Positions 9,179-19,111 of a stretch of DNA of 64,000 bases are shown here, piece by piece. The position numbers and the translations under genes were made by a program. Within the stretch, counting starts at the first letter, position 1; every line of letters begins with the position of its first letter. The stretch comes from Candidatus Ideonella esbjergensis (GTDB taxonomy: Bacteria > Pseudomonadota > Gammaproteobacteria > Burkholderiales > Burkholderiaceae_C), in assembly GCA_016710065.1 (NCBI GenBank), contig JADJLP010000001.1, positions 1,595,001 through 1,659,000 of the forward strand, in the 5' to 3' direction. Below the pieces are notes generated by a model that saw nothing but the letters and a program-made list of their open reading frames with translations, did no database searches and was not told where the DNA came from.

Positions 9179-10079
9179 GAGTGCCCCCCGTCCAGATAGG
9201 CCTCGCCGGCTGCGGCGATGTCGGTCAACAGCTCCGGCGTCGACTCTAGGTACCAGTAGGTCGAGTCGATGCTCACGTGGCCGAGATAGGTGGCCAGTGC
9301 CAGCATGTGCTGTCCGATCCGTTGACGGCCCGCAGGCGTTGACTGCAACGAACGCGAGGCAAACGTGTGCCTGAGCTCGTGCAGCCGCGGGCGATGCCCG
9401 CGCACTGTCGCCATGCTGGCAGACTGCGCGAGCCTGCCGAAGACCCGGTACACGGCCCAATACTCGAGTGGCTGATCGTTGTCGTCGGCGAACACAGGGT
9501 TCGTGTCGAGATGCGCGGTGCCTCGCTGCGCCAGGTACCGTCCGAGTCCCGCCGTTGCGGTCTCATGCAGCGGCACCAGCCGGGTCTTCTGGAACTTGGT
9601 CTTGCGAATCAGCAAGCCGTCGGGCGTCACGTCGCCGTAACGCAGGTGCAGGGCCTCGGAGATCCGCAGACCGGTTGCGGCGAGCAGGCTGATCAGCGTT
9701 GCATAGGTCTGCGCCCGCAGGTGCGCACCTTCATACAACTGCGTCGCTGCCAAGATGAGTCGGTCGATCTCTGCGACTGTGTAGATGCGAGGTACGCGGC
9801 GGGTCTTGCTGGAGCCGAAGTGGTTGGGCGGCGGCAGATCGTGTCGGGGTCTTCCAGGTGCACGTGCTGCGCAAACTGGCGAACGGTCTGGTAACGGGTA
9901 TGCCGCTGAGCCGATGACGGCGCTCGACTGGCCCAGTCGATCACACTTGCCGTGCGGATGTACGCTTGCTGCCGGTCGACTGCGAACGCGGCAAAGCTGC
10001 CCAGCAGGTACTGAGCGTTGCTCAACACGAAGCCCGCACCGCGCCGCAAGGCGAGGTACTCGTTGATGGCGGCCATCAT
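9175..10079 (-). pseudogene. ritB: RitB tyrosine recombinase, frameshifted
   Basis: Two consecutive ATGs (10079 and 10076) start MMAAINEYLALRRGAGF, the typical RitB N-terminus. The frame breaks after HLEDPDT near 9840; PPPNHFGSSKTRRVPRIYT and the rest of the catalytic domain (TGLRISEALHL, HELRHTFASR, YLGHVSIDSTYWYLE) follow in the next frame, which is by chance the ritA frame. One base seems to be missing. The stop overlaps the ritC start. Confidence 0.8.
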
Positions 10080-11322
10080 GGATGCACCCCGGCCATGGCT
10101 GGGCAACACTGCGAAGCAAGGCGACATCGACCTTGGCGTAGTAGGCGCTCATGTCCAGGCTGCGGTGTCGCAGGACCAAGCCGATCTGGTCGAGCGGGAC
10201 GCCGCTGCGCAACATCTGCGTGGCAGCCGTATGGCGCAGCAGATGGGCGCCCTTGACCGCAGCCTTCACGCCGGCGCGCTGCAGGGCGCGGCTGACCGCC
10301 GATGACACGCCGTCGCCGTTGGCAAACGGGGTGGACGGTGCCAGGTTGCGCAGGAACACGTGATCCGAATCGCCGCCGGCGGGGCGGTGCGCGAGATAGG
10401 CGAGCAGCGCGTCCCCGACATCTTGGGGCAAGGGCAGTCCCACCTCGTAGCGGCCTTTACCCGTCACCCGCAAGATGCCGTTGCGCCAGTCGATGTCGTC
10501 CAAACGAAGTCGGGCGACGTCGCCCGCGCGCAGGCCCAGCCGCACCAACAGCAACACGATCGCACGGTCGCGCACTTGCCCTCGCGTCGTCCCATTGCAC
10601 GCCGCGATGAGGCGAGCCAGTTCGTCTTGCGACAGGCAGCACGGCAGACGTGCCAACCGCCAACCGGCCACAGCGGGAACGGCCAGGGCAAGATCGTCAC
10701 GCGACTCGCCAGCGAAGCTGAGGTAGCGCAGGAACGCGCGCAGCGAGGTGATGAGCTGCTGCGTTGTGCGAAGCCCGCACTTGGCAGCACGGCTGAGCAG
10801 GAAGGTCCGTACTGAGTGCGCATTCCACCCACCGACATCGGCGCCGAGTTCATCGATCAGTTCGCTGGCACCCCGGCAGTATTGCTTCAGCGTCGGGCCG
10901 CTGACCCCGCGGTGCACACTCAGCCATTCCCTGAAGGCGACCACCAGCGCTGGCTCTACGTGCTCTTCGTCGGCGACGATGGGGCCCTTGCAGACTCCGA
11001 GTCCAACCATGTGTCGGTAGAACAACTTCGCGCCGAAGCCTGCGTGGTACCCGGTTGCCCCGCCGTTCGATCGCGGACAGCGACAGCGAGCAAAGTGGCG
11101 GCCGAATGCCTCCAGCGTGCCGGCATCGACATCGGCCCAGGTGCCTGCCTTGAGATGGACGAAGCAGCCGAAATGCGCCGCAGCCCTCAGGTAGCGAACC
11201 GCGCTCGCGGGAGAGTAGCCATCGCGTCCGAGCGAATCCGCGAAGCTGTCGATATACGAAGCACCCGGGCCGGCACGTAAGCGACCAAGCGTCTTGGGGG
11301 CACAGAAGTAGCTGTCAAGCAT
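10077..11322 (-). CDS. ritA: RitA tyrosine recombinase
   Basis: The ATG at 11322 has a good ribosome site (AGGAGAT) 5 bp upstream. About 415 residues include an N-terminal SAM-like region and catalytic motifs RLGLRAGDVARLRL, HLLRHTAATQML, and VLRHRSLDMSAYYAK with the Tyr nucleophile. All catalytic positions look intact. The true C-terminus is uncertain: because of the ritB frameshift the ritA frame runs on without a stop into ritB (to 9175), so the end given here is the ritB start. Confidence 0.8.
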
Positions 11323-11454
11323 CGAGATCTCCTGGTGTGGGTTGAGCCAAGAACGGCTCCATGACCTTACCCAGGTGGTCAAAGGAAATGGTGAGCTGCC
11401 TGCGTTCAGCCACGCTCTTCTCCCTGGCACTCGATGTCTTCGACTTGCTCGCAC

Positions 11455-11483
11455 CCCCGTATCGGGACACTCTCCATAAGGCA
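11455..11483 (-). repeat. RIT right terminal inverted repeat
   Basis: Exact reverse complement of 8106-8134, followed after 2 bp by the palindrome at 11486-11505. Confidence 0.9.
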
Positions 11484-11485
11484 CG

Positions 11486-11505
11486 TTCTGGGGAGCTCCC
11501 CAGAA
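11486..11505. repeat. 20-bp palindrome at the RIT right border
   Basis: TTCTGGGGAG followed by CTCCCCAGAA is a perfect palindrome placed between the RIT right repeat and the resumed IS91 transposase. It has no counterpart at the left end. It is either part of the RIT terminus or the target palindrome such elements use. Confidence 0.8.
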
Positions 11506-11506
11506 C

Positions 11507-12500
11507 CTGCCGCAACCGGCACTGCCCGAAGTGCCAGAGCAGTGCAGCCAAGCGCTGGCTGGATGCGCGTCAGGCCGATCTGCTGCCGGTGGAGTACTAC
11601 CACGTGGTGTTCACACTGCCGGCGCCCATCGCCGACATCGCGTACCAGAACAAGTCGGCGCTGTACGGCTTGCTGTTTGACACCGCGGCCGAGACGCTGC
11701 TGCGGATCGCAGCCGATCCCAAGCACCTGGGCGCCCACATCGGCGCCACGCTGGTGCTGCACACCTGGGGCTCGGCGCTGACCCATCACCCGCACGTGCA
11801 TGGCATCGTGCCGGGTGGCGGGTTGGCGCCGGACGGCAAGCGTTGGATCGCCTGCCGGCCCGGCTTCTTCCTGCCGGTGCGTGTGCTCTCACGGCTGTTC
11901 AGGCGACGCTTCCTGGAGGAACTGCAGCGCTTGCACGACAGCGGCGCGCTCAGGTTCTTCGGCGAACACGCGGCGCTGGCCGAGCCGGCCGCCTTCAAGG
12001 ACTGGCTGGCGCCGCTGCGCGAGTGCGAGTGGGTGGTCTATGCCAAGCGGCCATTCGCCGGGCCGCAGGCGGTGCTGGCCTACCTGTCGCGCTACACGCA
12101 CCGCGTGGCCATCTCCAACAGCCGGCTGCTCGCCATGGACGAGCACAGCGTCACCTTCCGCTGGAAGGACTACCGCGCGAACAAGACTGGCAGGGGCAAG
12201 ACGCGCCACAAGGCGATGACGCTGAGCCCGCAGGAGTTCATGCGCCGCTTCCTGCTGCATGTCCTGCCGGGCGGCTTCCACCGCATCCGGCACTACGGCC
12301 TGCTGGCCAACAGCAACCGGCGGGACAACCTGGAACTGGCGCGCGCGTTGTTGCACGCGACACCACCACCGTGCGTCGAGTCGGCCGACGATGCGTCGGC
12401 CGTGCCGGCCCCACCTTCGTGTGCGCACTGCGGCCACGCGATGGTGGTGCTGCAGGTCTTCTTGCGCGACAACTCGATTCGGGCACCGCCACAACCATGA
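11507..12500 (+). pseudogene. IS91 transposase, 3' fragment
   Basis: The fragment resumes at CRNRHCPKCQ (zinc ligands) and contains the IS91/Rep signature: the His-rich HTWGSALTHHPHVHGIVPGGG, then YLSRYTHRVAISNSRL with the tyrosine pair region and FRWKDYR. It ends with a CxxC motif (CAHCGHAM). Together with 7908-8109 it makes one rolling-circle transposase; here it is severed by the RIT element. Confidence 0.85.
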
Positions 12501-12761
12501 CCGCGCTCGAATATCGCCGATCAACCCGATGCTCACCATGGCGTCCGGTGGGCTGCTGCGCGCACTACTCGAACGCAGCCCCCGGATACTTCGCTGCCGG
12601 CCGTTGCGGCGGCGCGGTGGCGCGCCGCCAGCCATCCGCTCTGGTCAGCATGGCCTGTTCGGGACATAGCACGCACTCGAATCGCCGCACCAGCGCACAC
12701 CAATCGCCATAGCCGCTGCGCTCAACGACCACTGTGGCCCTCGCCGCGGTTTCCTCCCTCG

Positions 12762-12839
12762 AGGCTTATGCAACACCTGCCCGGCAGGCAGCAAGGGTGC
12801 GCGACCGCCTGCGCGGGAGGGCAGGTGTCACACAAGCCT
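12762..12839. repeat. Imperfect inverted repeat, probable IS91 end hairpin
   Basis: AGGCTTATGCAACACCTGCC and, 37 bp on, its near reverse complement (18 of 21 positions) enclose a GC-rich loop. The place downstream of the transposase and the hairpin potential fit the terminal structure of IS91-type elements. Confidence 0.5.
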
Positions 12840-13156
12840 TAACTTGAGCGGGCACACACCAGACGTGCGGCGAATTCAGTGTGAAGGTCAAACTGTCGAC
12901 CCCGCAAGCCAGATTGGGCACGGATGGGCACGCGTGCCCATCCGTGCCCAAGGCGAAAAAAGAAAAAGGGCTTAGCCGAAGCGCATTGCGAATGTTTCAA
13001 AGAAAAAATACGTTAACGCATTTAAAAAATCAACATATGACAAGAATATGAAGAAATGCACAAAAATTGCTAGGTGTCTAGGCGACAATGTGTTCGGGTT
13101 AAATTGTCTAGCGACCGCCTCAAACATCGGCCGCAATTGCCTGTCGCCAGCCAAAG
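12840..13156. promoter_or_regulatory. AT-rich leader of the giant recombinase gene
   Basis: After the 38-bp palindrome (12914-12951) come about 115 bp that are far more AT-rich than anything around them, then two direct copies of TGTCTAG(G)CGAC at 13075 and 13105, spaced 30 bp (about three helical turns). The first copy is itself a TGTC-n5-GACA palindrome. This is a strong candidate promoter and operator region for the gene at 13157. Confidence 0.55.
12914..12951. repeat. Perfect 38-bp palindrome made of nested GGGCAC repeats
   Basis: Each arm carries GGGCACGG-AT-GGGCAC, that is two direct repeats, and the arms are exact reverse complements. The plan copies that of the palindrome at 6567-6606 with AC in place of TAC. 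It lies about 200 bp before the 1912-residue recombinase gene. Confidence 0.88.
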
Positions 13157-16100
13157 ATGTCTTCAAGTCACCCTGCGCAATCGAAGCTGCGACCCTCGCA
13201 CGTTGAGTGGCAACGATCCTATGCCTTCGTTTCGACGATCCTGCCGGCCACGGCAGGGAGTTTCCGTGACGCGCTTAATCACAGTAGGTCCGCGTTCGAG
13301 TTGTTGGATCAATGGCTGCTGTATGGCTGTGTGGATGTCCTTCAACGCGGCGTACCGGTAGTGGATGCCAACCAGTCCGGTTCAAGCAAGCGTGAGTTCA
13401 TCCTGGCCCCGCTGCTGACTGCTCCCATGGATGGTCAGCAACTCACCGGAGTGCCGTTCCTCAAAGCGCTGCTCTTGGTCGGCGAGGCCGAAGGGCGGGC
13501 AGAGCGACAGGTATTGACCACGCTGTCAGTTGGCGCACACAAGGCCCGCCGCCTCGGAAGCTGGCGGCAGATCATGCCCAGAGCACCCAGCGCCAACGGG
13601 TCCATAGCCGAAGTTCTGACGTTCTTTCGCGCTCACGCGCGTGAACTTCTTGCTTTGCCAGGGGAGCGAGCCGACTCTGAAACTGAATGGCTGATGGCGC
13701 TGGACCGTTGGTGTCAGCTCCTGCAGAAGACGCGACGGGCGATTCGTCGTCGGCCCGACGTGGCGGTGCCGGCAACGGAGTTGAGTTTTGTCGATGTCGA
13801 CGATCTCCCGCCAACCACCATGGTCATCGACATCGACCATGGGGCAGATGAACCGGAACTCGCTGAAGGCGATGATGACGAGATAGAGCCCTTGCCCGGG
13901 GCGCAGAGTCCCGAGGCTCCTCCCAACAAGCCCCGCGCCCAGCCCAAATTCGAGGACGAACTTGAGTCGATAGAGGGGGGGGAGGCGCGCCGGACGCGAA
14001 CCGGGTTCAGAAGTGCGCTGGAAAACCAGTTTCTTCCTTGGGCCAATCGCCAGTTGAACCCTGTCGATGCCGCCACCCTGATGCCCGAGATGCGGGCATC
14101 ACTGGCCCAAGGTCAGACTGCCCGGGACAGTGTTGGGACACTCACTTTCGCTTTTGTGACGGGTCAACTGATCGAACAGGCACTGGAAGTCGGGCGTTCG
14201 CCGCAGCCCGATGGCTCATATCTGGACGGCCGTACGTATATGCGATACGTCGCACCTCAGGAGGGGGCTTGGGAGCCATCGACCCAGCAATCTCGATTCA
14301 TGCGCCCTCGGGCCACCCATGTACCGCTGGCATTGCCGAAAGAGGTCGCTGACTGGTTGGACGAGAGGCTTCCGGCGGCGCCGGTGAGATCACTGCGCGA
14401 AGCGCTTCGCAAGTCGCCGGCATCGATTGTTTCTGCCATTCGCGATTGGTTGTCCGAGGTGCGCACGACGACCGGAGGGCAGCAAACATTGGGGCGGGTC
14501 AGTTGGTGGCTGCCTGCGGCGCTTTACAGGATGCGACCGGACCATGTGCCGCCCCATTTGCTGTGCGCCATCAACGATGGCTTGGCATGCCCCTCGGCTT
14601 ACTACCGTGCATATGAAACACAGATGCTGAGTGAGTTGCACAGAGAGACACTGATTGAGGCAGGTTGGAGCATGCCGCCGGCCCCGGCCCCGGCCCCGGC
14701 AGTGGCAACAGGGCAAGGTTGCCGATGGGTTGGATCTCAGCTCAATCCTGAACCAGAAGCTGTCAAGCATCTGTGGGAACGTGTCACACGCCACTTTGCT
14801 GCACTGGTCGAAGATGCCAAGCTGCCGCTGTACAAGCGGCACAACGCGCGCGAGATTCATGAAGCGCTGTCTCAGATGTTCCAGACATTCCATCGCACGG
14901 TGAGTGACCCGATGGAGTCATTGGCCTACATAGATACCGACCAGAAGCGCATGGTGGTGGACGACAAGAGTCAAGGTGATGCGCGAGCGCACCGGTTGAT
15001 CCCGCTCACCACATTGGCGGTGCGCCAGTGCCTGGAACAGATTGACCACGTGCGCCGCTTGAGTGTGGTGATCGCTACCGAGGCGCCGGAGACAGCCCAG
15101 CGCCTCGTGGCCATGATCGAGCATCCTGAGTGTCGTGTCGCACCGTTTAGGTTTCTGCTCAATGAGCGACTGGAAATTGTGCGGCTCACGCCCAAGGCGA
15201 TCCTGCGAGAGATCGAGGGCATCTGGGACCTTCCCGTCAACCTCGGCCGTCACTTTGGATCCACATGGCTCTTGGAATTCGAGGGTGCTGACGGTCGACT
15301 TGCCAGCGATGAGTCACTTTGCAGTCTGCTGGGTCACCATGATCTGGGAACCCAAAACCTGTCTCTGCTGTCACCGCGCGACTTCGAGACCCTGTACGCA
15401 CCGCTGATCCCTCGGATGGAGGCTTTCGTCGAGGCGCTCGGGTTGAGATCAATACCTTCGTTCTTGCCAGAAATCGCAGTCGACGCGCCAGTGCCCCGAA
15501 GTCGCAAACGTCACAGCGAAATGTCATTCGGTCACCGGCGCCGTGAACAGGCACGTGAGCGGCAAAGAGCCCACTTGCAGGGTGGCGCTGAGCAGTGGAT
15601 TCAAGAACGTTTGGGCACGAAGTCCGCCAGCAAACTCACCCAAGACGATGTTGACGCACTGTTCGAGCGTGTTCGCAAGGCGACGCCGAATCGACGAAAC
15701 TACTGGGCGAACGAGCGCTTCGAGGCCATGCGCGCAGCCATCGTGGACATCGTCGGACGCTTCGATGATCTGAAGTTGGAACTGCCGGCCATCGCATTGG
15801 CGATCAGAGACGTGAGCCACATTTGTGACATGGACGGGCTTGAGGCCGCGAAGTGGGTGGATGGACTGCGTCAGGCCCTGGCAGCAAATCACGTTGAATC
15901 GTTTCGTTCCTGGCGGACGGCAAAGTTTTCATCGTTCGTGATGGCCACGGACGTGGCGGTGTTGAGCCTCGTTGTTGATTCACTCATAGTCGACCCAGCG
16001 GTCTGGCAGGCTTGGCACAGTGGTCCTCGCGTCCTTGATCTTTTCGTCGACAACGATGAACAGGCCTGGGTCCGTATGCCGCTACCCGCCAAGAACTCAA

Positions 16101-18895
16101 GGCTGTATCCCGTGCGCCGCGACTTGGCGGAGCGCCTCGCCTGCATCAAGATCGACGCCTGGCAACAATTCGAGTTGGAATCTGTGGCGGAGTTGGCTCG
16201 GATCCTCATGGAGCGACGGTACGGTGGTCGCGATGGCTTGGACTTCTGGCAACTCCTGAGCAGGATTCAAGGCGCAAGCGCAGCCAGGATGCCAGGCATT
16301 GCACTGGGATATGCCGACGGCTCACATGGGAGCGTCTCCCCGGAACGCATGTGCCTCGAAAGAGCAGGGGGGTTGCCACCCACTGTGGAAGCTGTCACGG
16401 CATGGGAGGCCCAGCGTCCGCCTCCTGTTGAAGTCAAATCATCCCAGGCCGGCTCAGTGCTCAATTCCGCCAAGGAGCGCGGCAGTTTGACGAAAGTCGA
16501 TGAGTTTCGGGAGCGCATGTCGCTGGCGCTGCGAACAATGGAGAGAACGCCTGCAGCGCAGCGCACGAAGACCCGGAACCAAGCAGGGAAGGGTAGGCCT
16601 GCGGACACTGCGAATGAACTGGCCGCTATCCAGCCCCAGACCAGAGCAGAGGAGCCTGGCGCGCAGCCCATCACCGATGTTGCACAGAACGATGTGAAAG
16701 AGAAGTCAGGCCGTGGTCCTGGGCCGGTCACTCGCTTCCAACAGGCCATCGAGTCGCAATGGTCTGACCTAGTGAACTCGCCACAGCTCCCGCCTGCATA
16801 TGGCTTGGCGGCGCAGTGGGTGCACCACATGGCAGAGCACGGAAAGGCGAACGATGTCGACTACGCCCCAAAGACCATAAGGAACTATTGGTACTCGTGG
16901 GCACTTCGATTCATCGAGGAGTTCGGGCCAATGCATCCGCGGCAAGTGTCCTCAAGCGAATGTGAAGAGATCTACCTGCAGATCGTTGAGGACGCCGATG
17001 TCAAGAATCGCCAGCATCTGTACGCACCCATGAGGTCGTTTCATCGCTATCTGGTGCTGCATCATGGCGTCGCCGAGATCGATTGGAGTCAACTGAGTTC
17101 GGCAACGGGGCAGGGCTTGACGTACGTCGATGCGAATCTTGTTCATGAGCATGAGTATTTGGCAGCGCTCGATCTGTTGCGTGGGGACGAGGCGGTGTCC
17201 GAACGCGTCGGAACCCTGCAGGCAGCGGTGCTCATCCTGCTCTACCGTTTTGGCCTTCGCATTGCTGAGTGCTTGGGGCTCCAGGCCAAGGACGTGATCT
17301 TTGACCGTGAGCACAAGCGATGGCTCGTGCGTGTACGCGGCAACCAGTACCGCAGCCTCAAGACCCACAACGCGCGGCGAACTGTTGTTGGGCTGGAAGC
17401 GTTGACTGACACTGAGCACAACGTGCTCGAGGCGTGGGCCGCTCATGTTGAGACCTTTGCGCCCAGCAATGACATTCGTCCGCTCTTTGCTGCATCAGCA
17501 ACTGGAGAACAACGAGGGCAGTTGTTTCCGCGACGGGTTGTCGCACTGCGCGTAGGTCAAGCCCTTCGTGCGGCCACAGGTGATCCATCGATCCGTGTCC
17601 ACCATTGCAGACATGGTTACGCCACGAGGATGCTTCTTGCTGGGTTGGGACAGCTTGCTCGCTTGGCGACAGCCGAAGACCGTCGCGAAGTCCAGCAGGA
17701 CCTCATGCTTAGGTTGCGTGAAGTGCTGACAGGGGAAAGTGATTCCACCCGCCGCCTCATCTGGGCCATTGCGGTTCAACTCGGTCACGGATCGCCGCTC
17801 ACGACCCTTGAAACATATGCCCACGGCGGGCACCTGATCCTGCGCCAATGGTGCGCTGACTTCCTTTGGAGGACGGCCAGTGATGTCGATGCGGGCGAAT
17901 GGACGGCCTGGTCGACAGGTACAACGCTACGGACCATGCAGCGAGATGCTCAACGCACGAAGCTGGCGACCGCAGTTGAGCGCGTCGTCCGCGCCCTTGG
18001 CCTGTGGTCGCACCTGGCGCGTTTGGGCGATGGGCCGCGTGCATCGACTGCCAAGTTGCTCCCTGCCCTGCGCTTGGTAGAGGGTTCGAATGGCCTGGTC
18101 AGTGCGGACGTGATCATCGACCATGCACGCCGTTTCGGACACGTTGATGGCCTTGCTGAACGTCTCTTCGTCAGTGAGCTGTGGGTCGAATCGGTACTGT
18201 TCGCGGCGCGTGAATTCGCATCCCGATATCGCACCCAGTTCACGCCGGTGGATCAATGGTGGATTGAGTCTAGCGAGGTGGACTATCCGGCCCACGAGAC
18301 CGATGCGACCGAGGCAGCGCTAGAAGCCCTTCAGGCGGCGGATCCGAATGTGCTGGCAATGCAGTGCCAGGCTGTCGCACCTTACTTCGTGCCGTCTGCC
18401 CGCATGGTGGTGGTCGAATCCGAGCAGACACTTTTGAGTGCGGCCGCGTTGGCCAGGTCTTTGGTGGACGATTCGAAAGTCGTCCAATTGCTTGTGCCGG
18501 CCAAGCTGCCAAGGCGTTTGACGGAGGCCGAGAGGGAGCGGCGTGACAATCTGGTGCGCCGTCGTGCTGAGTTGCTGGGCAGACCTTACAAGCCCGCGAA
18601 GCCGCGCCTGTTGCACGAGCGGGGGATTGAATTTGAGGGGGCCGATCGACTCATCGCCCGCGCCGAGGAACTCGGACTGAGTTTGGCCAATCACGGAAGA
18701 ACTGCGGGAGCGCGTGAAGACACCCATGATTGGCGACGTGCCGGAGCGCGGCTTGGGCTGCGTATTAAGGAGAATGGCTATGACCGGGTGCGGTCAGCCA
18801 AAGTGTTTTCGCGCGTGTTGGCCAGTGCAATTGTTGCGAGCACCGCAAAGGCGATTGCTGAAGCAGATCGGGGTCAAGCACAGGCCAAAGTCTGA
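13157..18895 (+). CDS. Giant protein with two tyrosine-recombinase regions
   Basis: The protein has 1912 residues. The last third is a complete recombinase: a core-binding domain (about 1220-1310; KTIRNYWYSWALRF), then Arg1368 in YRFGLRIAECLGL, His1482/Arg1485 in VHHCRHGYATRM, His1544 in VQLGHGS and Tyr1554 in LETYAHG. The first half contains a second, weaker copy: DKSQGDARAHRLIPL (about 600), Arg698-His699 in LGRHFGSTWL and LLGHH at 724-728, with a possible Tyr at about 749; its first Arg is not evident. An acidic, low-complexity linker lies near 215-270 and another linker near 1100-1200. A basic C-terminal tail follows the catalytic domain. Normal tyrosine recombinases have 300-450 residues. 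Neighbours are IS91/RIT upstream and parDE downstream. Probably the core mobility protein of an island; its substrate is unknown. Confidence 0.85.
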   Translation: MSSSHPAQSKLRPSHVEWQRSYAFVSTILPATAGSFRDALNHSRSAFELLDQWLLYGCVDVLQRGVPVVDANQSGSSKREFILAPLLTAPMDGQQLTGVPFLKALLLVGEAEGRAERQVLTTLSVGAHKARRLGSWRQIMPRAPSANGSIAEVLTFFRAHARELLALPGERADSETEWLMALDRWCQLLQKTRRAIRRRPDVAVPATELSFVDVDDLPPTTMVIDIDHGADEPELAEGDDDEIEPLPGAQSPEAPPNKPRAQPKFEDELESIEGGEARRTRTGFRSALENQFLPWANRQLNPVDAATLMPEMRASLAQGQTARDSVGTLTFAFVTGQLIEQALEVGRSPQPDGSYLDGRTYMRYVAPQEGAWEPSTQQSRFMRPRATHVPLALPKEVADWLDERLPAAPVRSLREALRKSPASIVSAIRDWLSEVRTTTGGQQTLGRVSWWLPAALYRMRPDHVPPHLLCAINDGLACPSAYYRAYETQMLSELHRETLIEAGWSMPPAPAPAPAVATGQGCRWVGSQLNPEPEAVKHLWERVTRHFAALVEDAKLPLYKRHNAREIHEALSQMFQTFHRTVSDPMESLAYIDTDQKRMVVDDKSQGDARAHRLIPLTTLAVRQCLEQIDHVRRLSVVIATEAPETAQRLVAMIEHPECRVAPFRFLLNERLEIVRLTPKAILREIEGIWDLPVNLGRHFGSTWLLEFEGADGRLASDESLCSLLGHHDLGTQNLSLLSPRDFETLYAPLIPRMEAFVEALGLRSIPSFLPEIAVDAPVPRSRKRHSEMSFGHRRREQARERQRAHLQGGAEQWIQERLGTKSASKLTQDDVDALFERVRKATPNRRNYWANERFEAMRAAIVDIVGRFDDLKLELPAIALAIRDVSHICDMDGLEAAKWVDGLRQALAANHVESFRSWRTAKFSSFVMATDVAVLSLVVDSLIVDPAVWQAWHSGPRVLDLFVDNDEQAWVRMPLPAKNSRLYPVRRDLAERLACIKIDAWQQFELESVAELARILMERRYGGRDGLDFWQLLSRIQGASAARMPGIALGYADGSHGSVSPERMCLERAGGLPPTVEAVTAWEAQRPPPVEVKSSQAGSVLNSAKERGSLTKVDEFRERMSLALRTMERTPAAQRTKTRNQAGKGRPADTANELAAIQPQTRAEEPGAQPITDVAQNDVKEKSGRGPGPVTRFQQAIESQWSDLVNSPQLPPAYGLAAQWVHHMAEHGKANDVDYAPKTIRNYWYSWALRFIEEFGPMHPRQVSSSECEEIYLQIVEDADVKNRQHLYAPMRSFHRYLVLHHGVAEIDWSQLSSATGQGLTYVDANLVHEHEYLAALDLLRGDEAVSERVGTLQAAVLILLYRFGLRIAECLGLQAKDVIFDREHKRWLVRVRGNQYRSLKTHNARRTVVGLEALTDTEHNVLEAWAAHVETFAPSNDIRPLFAASATGEQRGQLFPRRVVALRVGQALRAATGDPSIRVHHCRHGYATRMLLAGLGQLARLATAEDRREVQQDLMLRLREVLTGESDSTRRLIWAIAVQLGHGSPLTTLETYAHGGHLILRQWCADFLWRTASDVDAGEWTAWSTGTTLRTMQRDAQRTKLATAVERVVRALGLWSHLARLGDGPRASTAKLLPALRLVEGSNGLVSADVIIDHARRFGHVDGLAERLFVSELWVESVLFAAREFASRYRTQFTPVDQWWIESSEVDYPAHETDATEAALEALQAADPNVLAMQCQAVAPYFVPSARMVVVESEQTLLSAAALARSLVDDSKVVQLLVPAKLPRRLTEAERERRDNLVRRRAELLGRPYKPAKPRLLHERGIEFEGADRLIARAEELGLSLANHGRTAGAREDTHDWRRAGARLGLRIKENGYDRVRSAKVFSRVLASAIVASTAKAIAEADRGQAQAKV

Positions 18896-19111
18896 AAACC
18901 GTCGTGGGCTTGGCCCAGCACTCATGACTCCGCCCAATCAGTTCATGGACTGGCAGCTTTCCCTTCCACCGAAGCGGCTTCAGTGCGAGGGCTGCTCGCT
19001 GTCGACGCGTGTGGTTGTGCGGTGGCTCAGCGTTGCCTGCGGCAAAGAGAGGTACCACTGGTCGTAGGCGCCGCGAGCCTAGGTAAGACACCCACCGACC
19101 TGCCACCGCGG

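Larger units (their letters stand above)
8110..11505 (-). mobile_element. RIT element (recombinases in trio)
   Basis: Three adjacent, overlapping tyrosine-recombinase genes on one strand (ritA, ritB, ritC) are flanked by 29-bp perfect inverted repeats. This is the definition of RIT elements. The element sits inside the IS91 transposase gene; CCTGCC occurs on both sides (8104-8109 and 11506-11511) and may be a 6-bp target duplication. A 20-bp palindrome lies between the right repeat and the target. RitB and RitC are frameshifted, so the element looks inactive unless the shifts are sequencing errors. Confidence 0.88.
6960..12840 (+). mobile_element. IS91-type element interrupted by a RIT element
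   Basis: The element carries the two-gene set of one IS91 subgroup: a tyrosine recombinase (6960-7895) followed at once by the IS91 transposase (7908-12500). The transposase is split after codon 67 by a RIT insertion (8110-11505). The right end probably lies near 12840, after an imperfect 21-bp inverted repeat (12762-12839) that could form the terminal hairpin of a rolling-circle element. The left end is not resolved. The transposase is broken, so the copy should be immobile on its own. Confidence 0.7.

Noticed and set aside
18924..19067. 47-codon frame with two cysteines after the giant gene
   Set aside because: No ribosome site, no similarity, and it partly follows the composition of the flank.
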